This document shows positions 1 through 5,282 of a stretch of DNA of 5,282 nt, in pieces (the stretch's first letter is position 1; every line of letters starts with the position of its first letter). This stretch comes from Thermodesulfovibrionia bacterium (GTDB taxonomy: Bacteria > Nitrospirota > Thermodesulfovibrionia > UBA6902), in NCBI GenBank assembly GCA_947258735.1, contig CAMYJJ010000215.1:1-5282 (forward strand), written 5' to 3'. The translations under genes were made by a program, and so were the position numbers. Under the pieces are notes generated by a model. It worked only from the letters and a program-made list of their open reading frames with translations. It was not told the DNA's origin and ran no database searches.

Positions 1-183
1 GCCAAAGGCAAGGTATCGAAGAATACATTGAAAAAAGCAGAAGACTTACTTAAAGAAGGCAGAGGATACATGCACCTTGTTGAATACGGGGGAGGAGTCC
101 ATAACAAGAAATATTCTGTGATGCTCATTGATGAATCCCTGAATAACTTTGAAGATGCAATAGACCTGCTTGGTGAAGAATAG
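1..183 (+). CDS. C-terminal fragment of a probable multihaem cytochrome c (5' end outside window)
   Basis: Frame 1 is open from the first base to the TAG at 181-183, giving 60 codons with no start in view. The fragment is charged and helical, and contains the motif EYGGGVHNKKYS (about residues 28-39) followed by an amphipathic helix, LIDESLNNFEDAIDLL. A G-x-H-N-x-x-Y-(4-5)-L segment ahead of a final helix is what I know from the C-terminal ends of periplasmic multihaem cytochromes of the nitrite reductase/octahaem and doubled-CXXCH families, where the His can be a distal haem ligand. No CXXCH lies in the visible part, so haem binding is inferred from this tail and from the tetrahaem cytochrome gene 14 nt downstream. 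It would be a periplasmic electron acceptor, donor or terminal reductase working with the downstream module. The family assignment is moderate; the substrate is unknown. Confidence 0.55.
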   Translation, partial: AKGKVSKNTLKKAEDLLKEGRGYMHLVEYGGGVHNKKYSVMLIDESLNNFEDAIDLLGEE

Positions 184-186
184 GAT

Positions 187-191
187 GGAGG
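187..191 (+). promoter_or_regulatory. Shine-Dalgarno supporting a TTG start
   Basis: GGAGG lies 6 nt before a TTG at 198. The next in-frame ATG at 216 has only a weaker GGGAG (200-204) at a long 11-nt spacing. This favours TTG initiation for the tetrahaem cytochrome, although the ATG remains possible and would remove only six residues. Confidence 0.6.
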
Positions 192-197
192 ATTACG

Positions 198-902
198 TTG
201 GGAGATAAATTAAATATGTTAATAGTCCCAAAATATATAAAACGTTGGGTAGAATTCTTGTCCGGGTCAATCCAGAAATTTCGATCGAATCAAATTTCTC
301 TTTGCAGATTTTCCATATGCTTACTGATTGTGCCACTATTCCTGTCTTTCAATGTTATGGCTGCTCAGGACTCTCCTCCTGTTAAAACAAAAAGGTCCTA
401 TGATGTCCCTGATTTCTTTGTTCCTCCTCCGCCTTTTTCAGAAGGCATATTTCCCTGCACTGAATGCCATGCTGATCTGGAAGTAAACAAAGAGCGCCGG
501 GAACTTGACTTTCATGAGGAGATCGTCCTTAAGCATGCAGAAGAGCAGAGATGGTGCCTTGACTGCCACAACCCTGATAACAGGGACAAGCTCAGGCTGG
601 CAAACGGACAGCTTATTTTTTTCGAAAAATCATATCTGCTGTGCGGTCAATGTCATGGAACAATCTTTCGTGACTGGAAGGCCGGGATTCATGGCAAAAG
701 GACAGGCATGTGGAACGGTAAAAAACAGTATCGCCTCTGCGTGCACTGTCACAATCCTCATCAGCCGAAATATAAACCTATTAAACCCCTGCCGCCGCCG
801 GTCATGCCGGAGGACATGAAACTTACAAGGTCTTCTGATGATGACATTCCTGAAAACCCGCTGGAAAAGTTGCTGGAAGCGGAGCGCAATAATGAAAGAT
901 GA
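198..902 (+). CDS. Secreted tetrahaem cytochrome c of a quinone-oxidoreductase module
   Basis: A 234-residue protein with four CXXCH haem c sites: CTECH (87-91), CLDCH (120-124), CGQCH (149-153) and CVHCH (181-185). Further His residues (for example in DFHEE, LKHAEE and GIHGKR) could serve as distal ligands, so bis-His low-potential haems are likely. A hydrophobic stretch at about 38-51 ending in NVMAAQ looks like a Sec signal peptide (cleavage near 55/56) or an uncleaved anchor. It is preceded by an unusually long, basic N-terminal region of about 35 residues. A Pro-rich linker (PDFFVPPPPF, about 71-80) comes before the haem domain, and the tail after the fourth haem is Pro-rich then acidic. 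Followed directly by NrfC-like and NrfD-like genes, it resembles the cytochrome subunits of Cbc-type, Dsr and Nrf complexes, passing electrons between the membrane complex and periplasmic partners. The TTG start is chosen on the Shine-Dalgarno at 187-191. Confidence 0.88.
   Translation: MGDKLNMLIVPKYIKRWVEFLSGSIQKFRSNQISLCRFSICLLIVPLFLSFNVMAAQDSPPVKTKRSYDVPDFFVPPPPFSEGIFPCTECHADLEVNKERRELDFHEEIVLKHAEEQRWCLDCHNPDNRDKLRLANGQLIFFEKSYLLCGQCHGTIFRDWKAGIHGKRTGMWNGKKQYRLCVHCHNPHQPKYKPIKPLPPPVMPEDMKLTRSSDDDIPENPLEKLLEAERNNER
881..884 (+). promoter_or_regulatory. Shine-Dalgarno fixing the start of the first ferredoxin inside the cytochrome gene
   Basis: GGAG within the last codons of the tetrahaem cytochrome gene, 7 nt before the ATG at 892. 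It favours 892 over the upstream ATG at 838, which would add 18 residues that merely re-read the cytochrome gene in another frame, and over the ATG at 907. Confidence 0.55.
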
Positions 903-1821
903 AAATATGAAGAAAAACTGTTCCGGACAGGTCCGCAGAAGAACGCTTCTTAAGGGAGCAACCCTTGGCCTTGCATCAATGGCCATCCCTTCAGGAACTG
1001 ATGCGGCTTCATGGGAAGCTTTTTTTCAGAAACATTATCGTGAAATGTTTGCAGATGAAAAACGGGATGTCATCAACAGGCTGAAAAAGGAATATGCAGA
1101 AGCATATAACACGGACTTCAATATTAAGACATCAAAACCCATTCCCGGCACACTCTACGGATACGGCCTTGATTTGTCCCGGTGCATCGGCTGCAGGAGA
1201 TGCGTGTATGCATGCGTAAAAGAAAATAATCAGTCACGAGACCCTCAGATCCACTGGATAGTAGTATTGGAATTCGATAAAGGTGAAAAATGGGTCAATA
1301 TCTTTGAAGAGGCTGATAAATACTACAATCCTGAAAACGTTCCTGAAGAGAAACATTTTTATATGCCTGTACAGTGTCAGCAGTGTGAGAATCCGCCCTG
1401 CGTAAAGGTATGTCCGACCCAGGCTACATGGAAAGAACGTGACGGCATCACGGTAATTGACTACAACTGGTGCATAGGCTGCAGATACTGCATGGCAGCC
1501 TGTCCCTATGGAGCACGGCACTTTAACTGGGCAAAACCGAGAATATTAAAGAAGGAAATAAACCCTGAAGTCCATTATCTCGGCAACCGCCCCCGGGAAA
1601 AAGGGGTTGTTGAAAAGTGCACCTTCTGTATCCAGAGGACAAGGGAAAAGCCGGGCAGATATCCTGCCTGTGTTGAAATATGTCCGGTAGGAGCAAGAAA
1701 GTTCGGCAATCTGCTTGATCCGGAAAGTGAGATTCGTTACTGCATCGAACACAAGAGGGTGTTCCGTCTTAAAGAGGACCTTAACACGTTTCCGAAATTT
1801 TACTATTTCTTTGCAACGTAA
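892..1821 (+). CDS. Tat-exported four-cluster ferredoxin subunit (NrfC/PsrB/DsrO-like)
   Basis: A 309-residue periplasmic electron-transfer subunit. The N-terminus has a twin-arginine signal: RRRTLLKG (15-22), a short hydrophobic stretch and a likely cleavage near 38-39 (TDAAS). Sixteen cysteines form four [4Fe-4S] motifs: C98/C101/C104/C108, C162/C165/C170/C174, C194/C197/C200/C204 and C243/C246/C260/C264. This is the usual layout for NrfC, PsrB, TtrB and DsrO. An insert of about 70 residues between the Tat segment and cluster motif I, and a C-terminal segment GNLLDPESEIRY...FRLKEDLNTFPKFYYFF (from about 272), are typical of ferredoxins that pair with NrfD proteins, as I recall the family. 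The start overlaps the cytochrome gene by 11 nt, suggesting translational coupling; the NrfD gene follows after 20 nt. It should relay electrons between the NrfD quinone site and the tetrahaem cytochrome. The direction is not determined. Confidence 0.9.
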   Translation: MKDENMKKNCSGQVRRRTLLKGATLGLASMAIPSGTDAASWEAFFQKHYREMFADEKRDVINRLKKEYAEAYNTDFNIKTSKPIPGTLYGYGLDLSRCIGCRRCVYACVKENNQSRDPQIHWIVVLEFDKGEKWVNIFEEADKYYNPENVPEEKHFYMPVQCQQCENPPCVKVCPTQATWKERDGITVIDYNWCIGCRYCMAACPYGARHFNWAKPRILKKEINPEVHYLGNRPREKGVVEKCTFCIQRTREKPGRYPACVEICPVGARKFGNLLDPESEIRYCIEHKRVFRLKEDLNTFPKFYYFFAT

Positions 1822-1841
1822 CATGCGGAGGTATGAAATAA

Positions 1842-3086
1842 ATGAATGATTTAATGCAGCCGGCAAGAAATTTCATTACAGCATTGAAATTTATCACAAA
1901 AGGGGGGAAATGGTATTACGCGTGGCTTGCTCTGCTTTTGGTACTTATCATTACAGGCGTCTTTTCTTATGCGAAACAGCTCAATGACGGATTGATTCTG
2001 ACCCATATGAGAGACCAGGTCTCATGGGGGTTTTATATATCAAATTTTACCTTCCTTGTGGGAGTAGCCGCAGCTGCAGTCCTGCTTGTCATACCTGCAT
2101 ACCTCTATAATTTCAAACCTATCAAGGAGATCGTACTGTTAGGCGAGATGCTGGCCATAACAGCTATTATCATGTGTCTGTTGTTTGTGGTGTCTGATAT
2201 GGGCAGGCCTGAGAGGGGATGGCATATATTGCCCCTGCTCGGTACCATGAACTTCCCTGCATCACTGCTTGCATGGGATGTGATTGTCCTGAACGGATAC
2301 CTTGCTATCAACTGCATAGCAGTTTTCTATGTACTCTATATGCTGTCACACGGCAAAGAGTACAGTATGTCTTTTTTATGGCCGATCATTATATTATCCA
2401 TCCCCTGGGCGATAAGCATCCATACGGTTACTGCATTCCTTTATAATGGTCTTTCAGCAAGACCGTTCTGGAATGCCTCGATTCTTGCACCCCGGTTTAT
2501 AGCATCCGCACTCTGTTCAGGGCCTGCGCTGATGATCATTATTTTTCAGATCGTCAGAAAAGTATCCAATATGGAGATATCCAATACAGCCATATTCAAG
2601 ATAGCAGAACTGATCGCCTATGCCATGGGGATAAACCTGTTTCTCTTTGGAGCTGAGTTTTTCAAGGAATTCTACTCAGGAAGCGTCCATCTTGCTCCCA
2701 TGGAGTATCTCTACTTTGGACTGCATGGCCATTCCAACCTTGTCGCATGGATGTGGATGGCATTTATATTTAACCTGACTGCCTTTTTTCTTTTTCTTCG
2801 ACCCCAGACAAGAGAGAATTTCCTTTCCCTGAACATAGCCTGCGTATTAATAATTACCGGTGTCTATATAGAAAAAGGCATGGGTCTGATAATTCCAGGC
2901 TTCATACCGGGAGTACTGGGAGAGATCTATGAGTACGGCCCGTCAGCAATCGAGAAAGGTGTTGCTCTGGGAATATGGGCCATTGGGGCATTAATCTTTA
3001 CCCTGTTTCTGAAATTTGCATTACCTATATATACAGGTACGTTGAGATTCAAAGAACCGGATTCATCCGGAGAAGGGAGAGCATAA
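1842..3086 (+). CDS. NrfD/HybB/DsrP-type quinone-interacting integral membrane subunit
   Basis: A 414-residue, strongly hydrophobic protein with about ten predicted transmembrane helices, near residues 24-43, 62-88, 97-117, 139-168, 177-200, 214-238, 253-275, 295-319, 329-351 and 371-396. That matches the long (ten-helix) NrfD families such as DsrP and HybB rather than the eight-helix PsrC/NrfD core. Family-like signatures are MRDQVSWGFYI (56-66), SDMGRP (118-123), ISIHTVTAF (191-199), ARPFW (206-210) and FGLHGH (292-297). These proteins carry no haem and bind menaquinone or ubiquinone, exchanging electrons with a partner four-cluster ferredoxin; here that is the gene immediately upstream. 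The ATG has GGAGG at 1827-1831, 10 nt away. An ATG at 1833 gives only M-K-stop and is discarded. The precise subfamily cannot be settled by eye, so I give no symbol. Confidence 0.92.
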   Translation: MNDLMQPARNFITALKFITKGGKWYYAWLALLLVLIITGVFSYAKQLNDGLILTHMRDQVSWGFYISNFTFLVGVAAAAVLLVIPAYLYNFKPIKEIVLLGEMLAITAIIMCLLFVVSDMGRPERGWHILPLLGTMNFPASLLAWDVIVLNGYLAINCIAVFYVLYMLSHGKEYSMSFLWPIIILSIPWAISIHTVTAFLYNGLSARPFWNASILAPRFIASALCSGPALMIIIFQIVRKVSNMEISNTAIFKIAELIAYAMGINLFLFGAEFFKEFYSGSVHLAPMEYLYFGLHGHSNLVAWMWMAFIFNLTAFFLFLRPQTRENFLSLNIACVLIITGVYIEKGMGLIIPGFIPGVLGEIYEYGPSAIEKGVALGIWAIGALIFTLFLKFALPIYTGTLRFKEPDSSGEGRA

Positions 3087-3177
3087 TTGTGCTCATTAAT
3101 GGAAACCTTAATATAAGGAGGGGTGCCTATGGATAAGGCGAGATGTACCAGGAAAAAATCAAGAAAAGGAGGTAATT
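3087..3177 (+). other. 91-nt intercistronic region between the NrfD module and the molybdoenzyme module
   Basis: The longest gap in the window. It holds an imperfect inverted repeat, ATTAA-T-GG-AAA-CC-TTAAT, at 3095-3112 (seven pairs with one bulged T). A strong Shine-Dalgarno, AAGGAGG, at 3115-3121 is followed by an ATG at 3129. A second strong Shine-Dalgarno, GGAGG, at 3168-3172 serves the ferredoxin start at 3178. I see no convincing sigma-70 promoter and no terminator with a T tract. The hairpin is AT-rich and weak, so it could be a processing or attenuation site or mere chance. Confidence 0.5.
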
Positions 3178-3194
3178 ATGAAGAAAACTGTTGA
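3129..3194 (+). CDS. Possible 21-codon leader ORF overlapping the second ferredoxin start
   Basis: The ATG at 3129 sits 7 nt after AAGGAGG (3115-3121), as strong a start signal as any in the window. It opens a very basic 21-residue reading frame (Lys/Arg-rich, two Cys; it begins MDKARCTRKKS) that stops with TGA at 3192-3194, 17 nt past the first base of the ferredoxin gene. I recognise no family. It could be a translated leader coupling or gating translation of the ferredoxin, or a leftover from a degenerated gene start. It could also be chance, because the region is purine-rich. The evidence is the start signal alone. Confidence 0.25.
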   Translation: MDKARCTRKKSRKGGNYEENC

Positions 3195-4023
3195 CATATC
3201 CCGACGCGATATACTCAAGGCGGGCGGTACCGTAGCAGCCGCTGCAACAGTAAGCGGCCTGCCTGTCTCTGAAGCAGAGGCAGCATCTGACAAACGCTGG
3301 GCATTTGTAGTGGATCTTCGCAGGTGTGTTGGATGCAGGACATGCACGATATCATGCAAGTCCGAGTTTAATGTCCCTCTCGGAAGGTGGAGGGCTGTTA
3401 TCAAAACCGTGGACTGGGGAACGTTTCCGAACGCCAGAAGAGCTTTTGTACCGCGTCTCTGCAACCACTGTGCCGGTGAATCTGACAAAGGGGTGCCGCC
3501 GTGTGTTGAGAAGTGTCCTGAAGCCAAAAGCGGTGACAGAAAGAAAATGGGTAGTCAAAGGTACAGGACGGGCGCGACATATAAACGTCCGGACGGCATG
3601 ATCCTGATTGACATGGATCACTGTATTGGATGCTACAAGTGTATTGACGCCTGTCCATACGGAGTGCGGTATATCGATCCTAACGCAAAGCTGAAAAGGC
3701 CGGACAGGGAAAAAGATGTTGGTATCGGTAAATGTACATTCTGCGAGCACCGCGTTGACAAAGGCATCGAACCATCATGTACGCAGGCCTGTCCGCACGG
3801 CGCAAGGACATTTGGCGATATGAACGACCCGGGCAGCTCAGTGTCCAAACTGATCAGTGAGTTCAACCTGGACAGAAACAGGAACAGCACAACACTGCTT
3901 CCCAATGAAAAAACAGTGCCCCACGTATTTTATATTGACCCTGAAGGTGTATTGAGCCATTACTCTTTTGATCATAAGGACAAAGACAAGAGAGCGGCCG
4001 AATACCGGGATAATATAATTTAG
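3178..4023 (+). CDS. Tat-exported four-cluster ferredoxin, electron-transfer subunit of the molybdoenzyme (PsrB/TtrB/PhsB-like)
   Basis: A 281-residue protein with a twin-arginine signal, ISRRDILKAGG (7-17), an Ala-rich hydrophobic stretch and probable cleavage after AEA (33-35). Sixteen Cys form four [4Fe-4S] motifs: C50/C53/C56/C60, C95/C98/C109/C113, C149/C152/C155/C159 and C186/C189/C201/C205. Motif II is C-x2-C-x10-C-x3-C rather than the usual x4 middle spacing, and motifs II and III are about 16 residues further apart than in the other ferredoxin of this operon. The C-terminal tail (about 240-281) is charged and ends without an anchor. In PsrB/TtrB/PhsB enzymes such a subunit conducts electrons between a membrane quinone subunit and the molybdopterin subunit, here encoded 27 nt downstream. 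Its membrane partner could be the NrfD protein upstream or an anchor encoded beyond the window. The start has GGAGG at 3168-3172, 5 nt from the ATG. Confidence 0.9.
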   Translation: MKKTVDISRRDILKAGGTVAAAATVSGLPVSEAEAASDKRWAFVVDLRRCVGCRTCTISCKSEFNVPLGRWRAVIKTVDWGTFPNARRAFVPRLCNHCAGESDKGVPPCVEKCPEAKSGDRKKMGSQRYRTGATYKRPDGMILIDMDHCIGCYKCIDACPYGVRYIDPNAKLKRPDREKDVGIGKCTFCEHRVDKGIEPSCTQACPHGARTFGDMNDPGSSVSKLISEFNLDRNRNSTTLLPNEKTVPHVFYIDPEGVLSHYSFDHKDKDKRAAEYRDNII

Positions 4024-4050
4024 TGGTTACTTAAAAGAAAGGAGGAACAT

Positions 4051-5282
4051 ATGGCAAAGTTAACACGAAGAAACTTTATGAAATTCGCTGCTGCAAGCGG
4101 CGCTGTCATTGCTGCCGGTGAGGGTATGAAATCAGAAGCCCTTGCTGGAGATATAATGACAAATACAGGGAAAGATTTCTCACCAACTACGGGAAAAGAA
4201 CGCAAGGCCATTCCAACCTGCTGCTGGCAGTGTGTTTCCAGGGACGCGATGATCGGATTTGTGGAGGACGGAAGGATCGTAAAACTCGAAGGTAACCCGG
4301 AGTCAAAAAGAACTGGCGGGAATATCTGCGCGAGGGGACAGGGCGGCCTTACGTCCGTCTATGACCCTGACAGAATCCTGTACCCCATGAAGAGAACCGG
4401 GCCCCGCGGCTCAGGCAAATGGAAGAGAATTTCCTGGGACGAGGCGACTAGCGAGCTGACAAACAGGATCAAGGCGCTCCGTGATGCAGGAGAGATCGAG
4501 AAGTTCCTTTACCATTACGGAAGGGCCAAGGCAAGCGCGAGCAAGGTCATAACCGGTCTTGCAAAGGCCACTGGTACCGGCTCGGTCGGCAACCACACAG
4601 GTGTATGTGAATCAGCAAAGTGGACTGCCCAGGAGATGACATGGGGCGGACACTTTGATAACTGGGACATTGACAGCACCAAGTACATGCTCAACTTCGG
4701 CAGCAACATCCTTGAAACCCACACGAACCATATTTCCGTGGCCCACAGGGTCATGCGCGCAAAGGTTGACCGGGGCGTAAAGCTGGTCACCTTTGATGTA
4801 AGGATGTCCAACACTGCTGCAAAGTCAGATGAATACATTCCCATCAAACAGGGAACTGACATGGCAGTACAACTCGCCATGACAAAGGTGATTCTCGACA
4901 AGGGCCTCTACAAGGGCGAGGGCGAGGAGTTCCTGAAGTACTGCAAGTGCACATCGAAACACGATGACTCGGTGGCCAACAAGATAGCGGCGCTGAAGAA
5001 GCACTATGCAAACTACACCCCTGCCTGGGCATCAAAGATAAGCGGTGTGCCGGCCAAAACGATTGAGCGGATTGCCGTTGAATTTGCAACGACAAAACCA
5101 GCTGTTGCTATCGCATACAGGGGTGCAGTTACTAACTACAACGGATGCGACTCTGAGCGTGCAAAACAGGTCCTTGTATCGGTAACCGGGAATGTTGACG
5201 CTCCGGGCACCAACTGCAAGGCTGTTGGCGGGAGCTGGAAGGCCTATAAAGTCCCGAAGGGAGAGGGAAAGAAGGTGAAAGA
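4051..5282 (+). CDS. Molybdopterin-bisPGD oxidoreductase catalytic subunit, N-terminal part (PsrA/PhsA/TtrA/ArrA-like; 3' end outside window)
   Basis: The frame is open from the ATG at 4051 (GGAGG at 4041-4045, 5 nt away) to the window edge: 410 codons of a family usually about 700-1000 residues long. A Tat signal, LTRRNFMKF (4-12), ends near ALA (30-32), so the enzyme is periplasmic. The N-terminal Fe-S motif reads TCCWQCVSRD (56-65) with a distal Cys in NICARG (C93). Aligned to C-x2-C-x3-C-x27-C this gives C58, C61, Asp65, C93, so the third ligand position is Asp, with an extra Cys at 57. The following stretch YDPDRILYPMKR and WKRISWDEA is classic for the superfamily. NHTGVCESAK (about 181-190) places Cys186 where the Mo-ligand Cys of polysulfide, thiosulfate, tetrathionate and arsenate reductases lies. 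SVTGNVDAPGT (about 379-389) is the usual later pterin-domain landmark. The gene prefers AAG (28 of 42 Lys), unlike the tetrahaem cytochrome gene. Substrate is undetermined; a sulfur-oxyanion or polysulfide is my first guess. Confidence 0.92.
   Translation, partial: MAKLTRRNFMKFAAASGAVIAAGEGMKSEALAGDIMTNTGKDFSPTTGKERKAIPTCCWQCVSRDAMIGFVEDGRIVKLEGNPESKRTGGNICARGQGGLTSVYDPDRILYPMKRTGPRGSGKWKRISWDEATSELTNRIKALRDAGEIEKFLYHYGRAKASASKVITGLAKATGTGSVGNHTGVCESAKWTAQEMTWGGHFDNWDIDSTKYMLNFGSNILETHTNHISVAHRVMRAKVDRGVKLVTFDVRMSNTAAKSDEYIPIKQGTDMAVQLAMTKVILDKGLYKGEGEEFLKYCKCTSKHDDSVANKIAALKKHYANYTPAWASKISGVPAKTIERIAVEFATTKPAVAIAYRGAVTNYNGCDSERAKQVLVSVTGNVDAPGTNCKAVGGSWKAYKVPKGEGKKVK

Noticed and set aside
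185..208. Tiny ORF from the ATG at 185 (seven codons then TAA)
   Set aside because: The ATG overlaps the GGAGG that serves the TTG at 198, has no ribosome-binding site of its own worth noting, and codes for nothing recognisable.
838..891. Upstream ATG that would extend the first ferredoxin by 18 residues
   Set aside because: The extension only re-reads the cytochrome gene in another frame and displaces the Tat signal from the N-terminus. The ATG at 892 has GGAG 7 nt upstream and places the twin arginine at residues 15-17.
3095..3112. Inverted repeat as a transcription terminator
   Set aside because: The stem is only seven mostly A-T pairs with a bulge and has no following T tract. It is kept only as a weak element of the intercistronic region.
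3087..3117. Possible sigma-70 promoter, TTGTGC (3087-3092) and TATAAG (3112-3117)
   Set aside because: The -35 match is poor and the spacer is 19 nt. The -10 overlaps the Shine-Dalgarno, so a transcript would start after the ribosome-binding site.
3159..3527. Minus-strand reading frame of 122 codons opposite the second ferredoxin gene
   Set aside because: It lies entirely against a gene with clear cysteine motifs. It has no recognisable domain and is a by-product of the coding-strand codon use; the same holds for the other minus-strand frames in the window.
1..5282. tRNA, rRNA, CRISPR arrays, insertion sequences or attachment sites
   Set aside because: I looked for tRNA-like cloverleaf sequence, regularly spaced repeats, terminal inverted repeats and transposase motifs and saw none; nearly all of the window is accounted for by respiratory coding sequence.

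Overview
The window is one co-directional (+) block of anaerobic respiratory electron-transfer genes. Every gene I can support carries c-type haem, [4Fe-4S], quinone-site or molybdopterin motifs. Gaps are short (14, -11, 20, 91 and 27 nt) and nearly every start has a good Shine-Dalgarno, so an operon is likely. Both ends are cut: the window opens inside a gene and closes inside another. The promoter and the terminator are therefore not visible.

Layout. Positions 1-183 hold the last 60 codons of a probable periplasmic multihaem cytochrome. Positions 198-902 encode a secreted tetrahaem cytochrome c (four CXXCH). Positions 892-1821 encode a Tat-exported four-cluster ferredoxin of the NrfC/PsrB/DsrO type. 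Positions 1842-3086 encode a ten-helix NrfD/HybB/DsrP-type quinone-interacting membrane protein. These last three genes form a compact cytochrome/FeS/NrfD module, like NrfBCD, DsrJOP and the Cbc-type menaquinol oxidoreductases. After a 91-nt intercistronic region with its own strong Shine-Dalgarno and a possible 21-codon ORF, positions 3178-4023 encode a second Tat-exported four-cluster ferredoxin. From 4051 to the window end runs the N-terminal 410 codons of a Tat-exported molybdo-bisPGD (DMSO-reductase superfamily) catalytic subunit.

Likely function (inference). The NrfD protein exchanges electrons with menaquinone at the membrane. The first ferredoxin and the tetrahaem cytochrome carry them in the periplasm, to or from the upstream multihaem cytochrome. 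The second ferredoxin is the natural partner of the molybdoenzyme. A Cys at the expected Mo-ligand position (C186) points to the polysulfide/thiosulfate/tetrathionate/arsenate reductase branch. The substrate cannot be fixed from the sequence, and the direction of electron flow is also open.

Organism. Moderate GC, menaquinone-type respiratory modules, multihaem cytochromes and Tat-exported FeS/Mo proteins suggest an anaerobic Gram-negative bacterium. Nitrospirota (Thermodesulfovibrio-like) or Desulfobacterota/Geobacter-like lineages are the best guesses. There is no marker gene here to decide.

Most notable points: an Asp in place of the third Cys of the catalytic subunit's N-terminal Fe-S motif, with an extra Cys beside the first; the combination of two ferredoxins with one NrfD; insertions around cluster motif II of the second ferredoxin; and the small leader-like ORF between the two modules.
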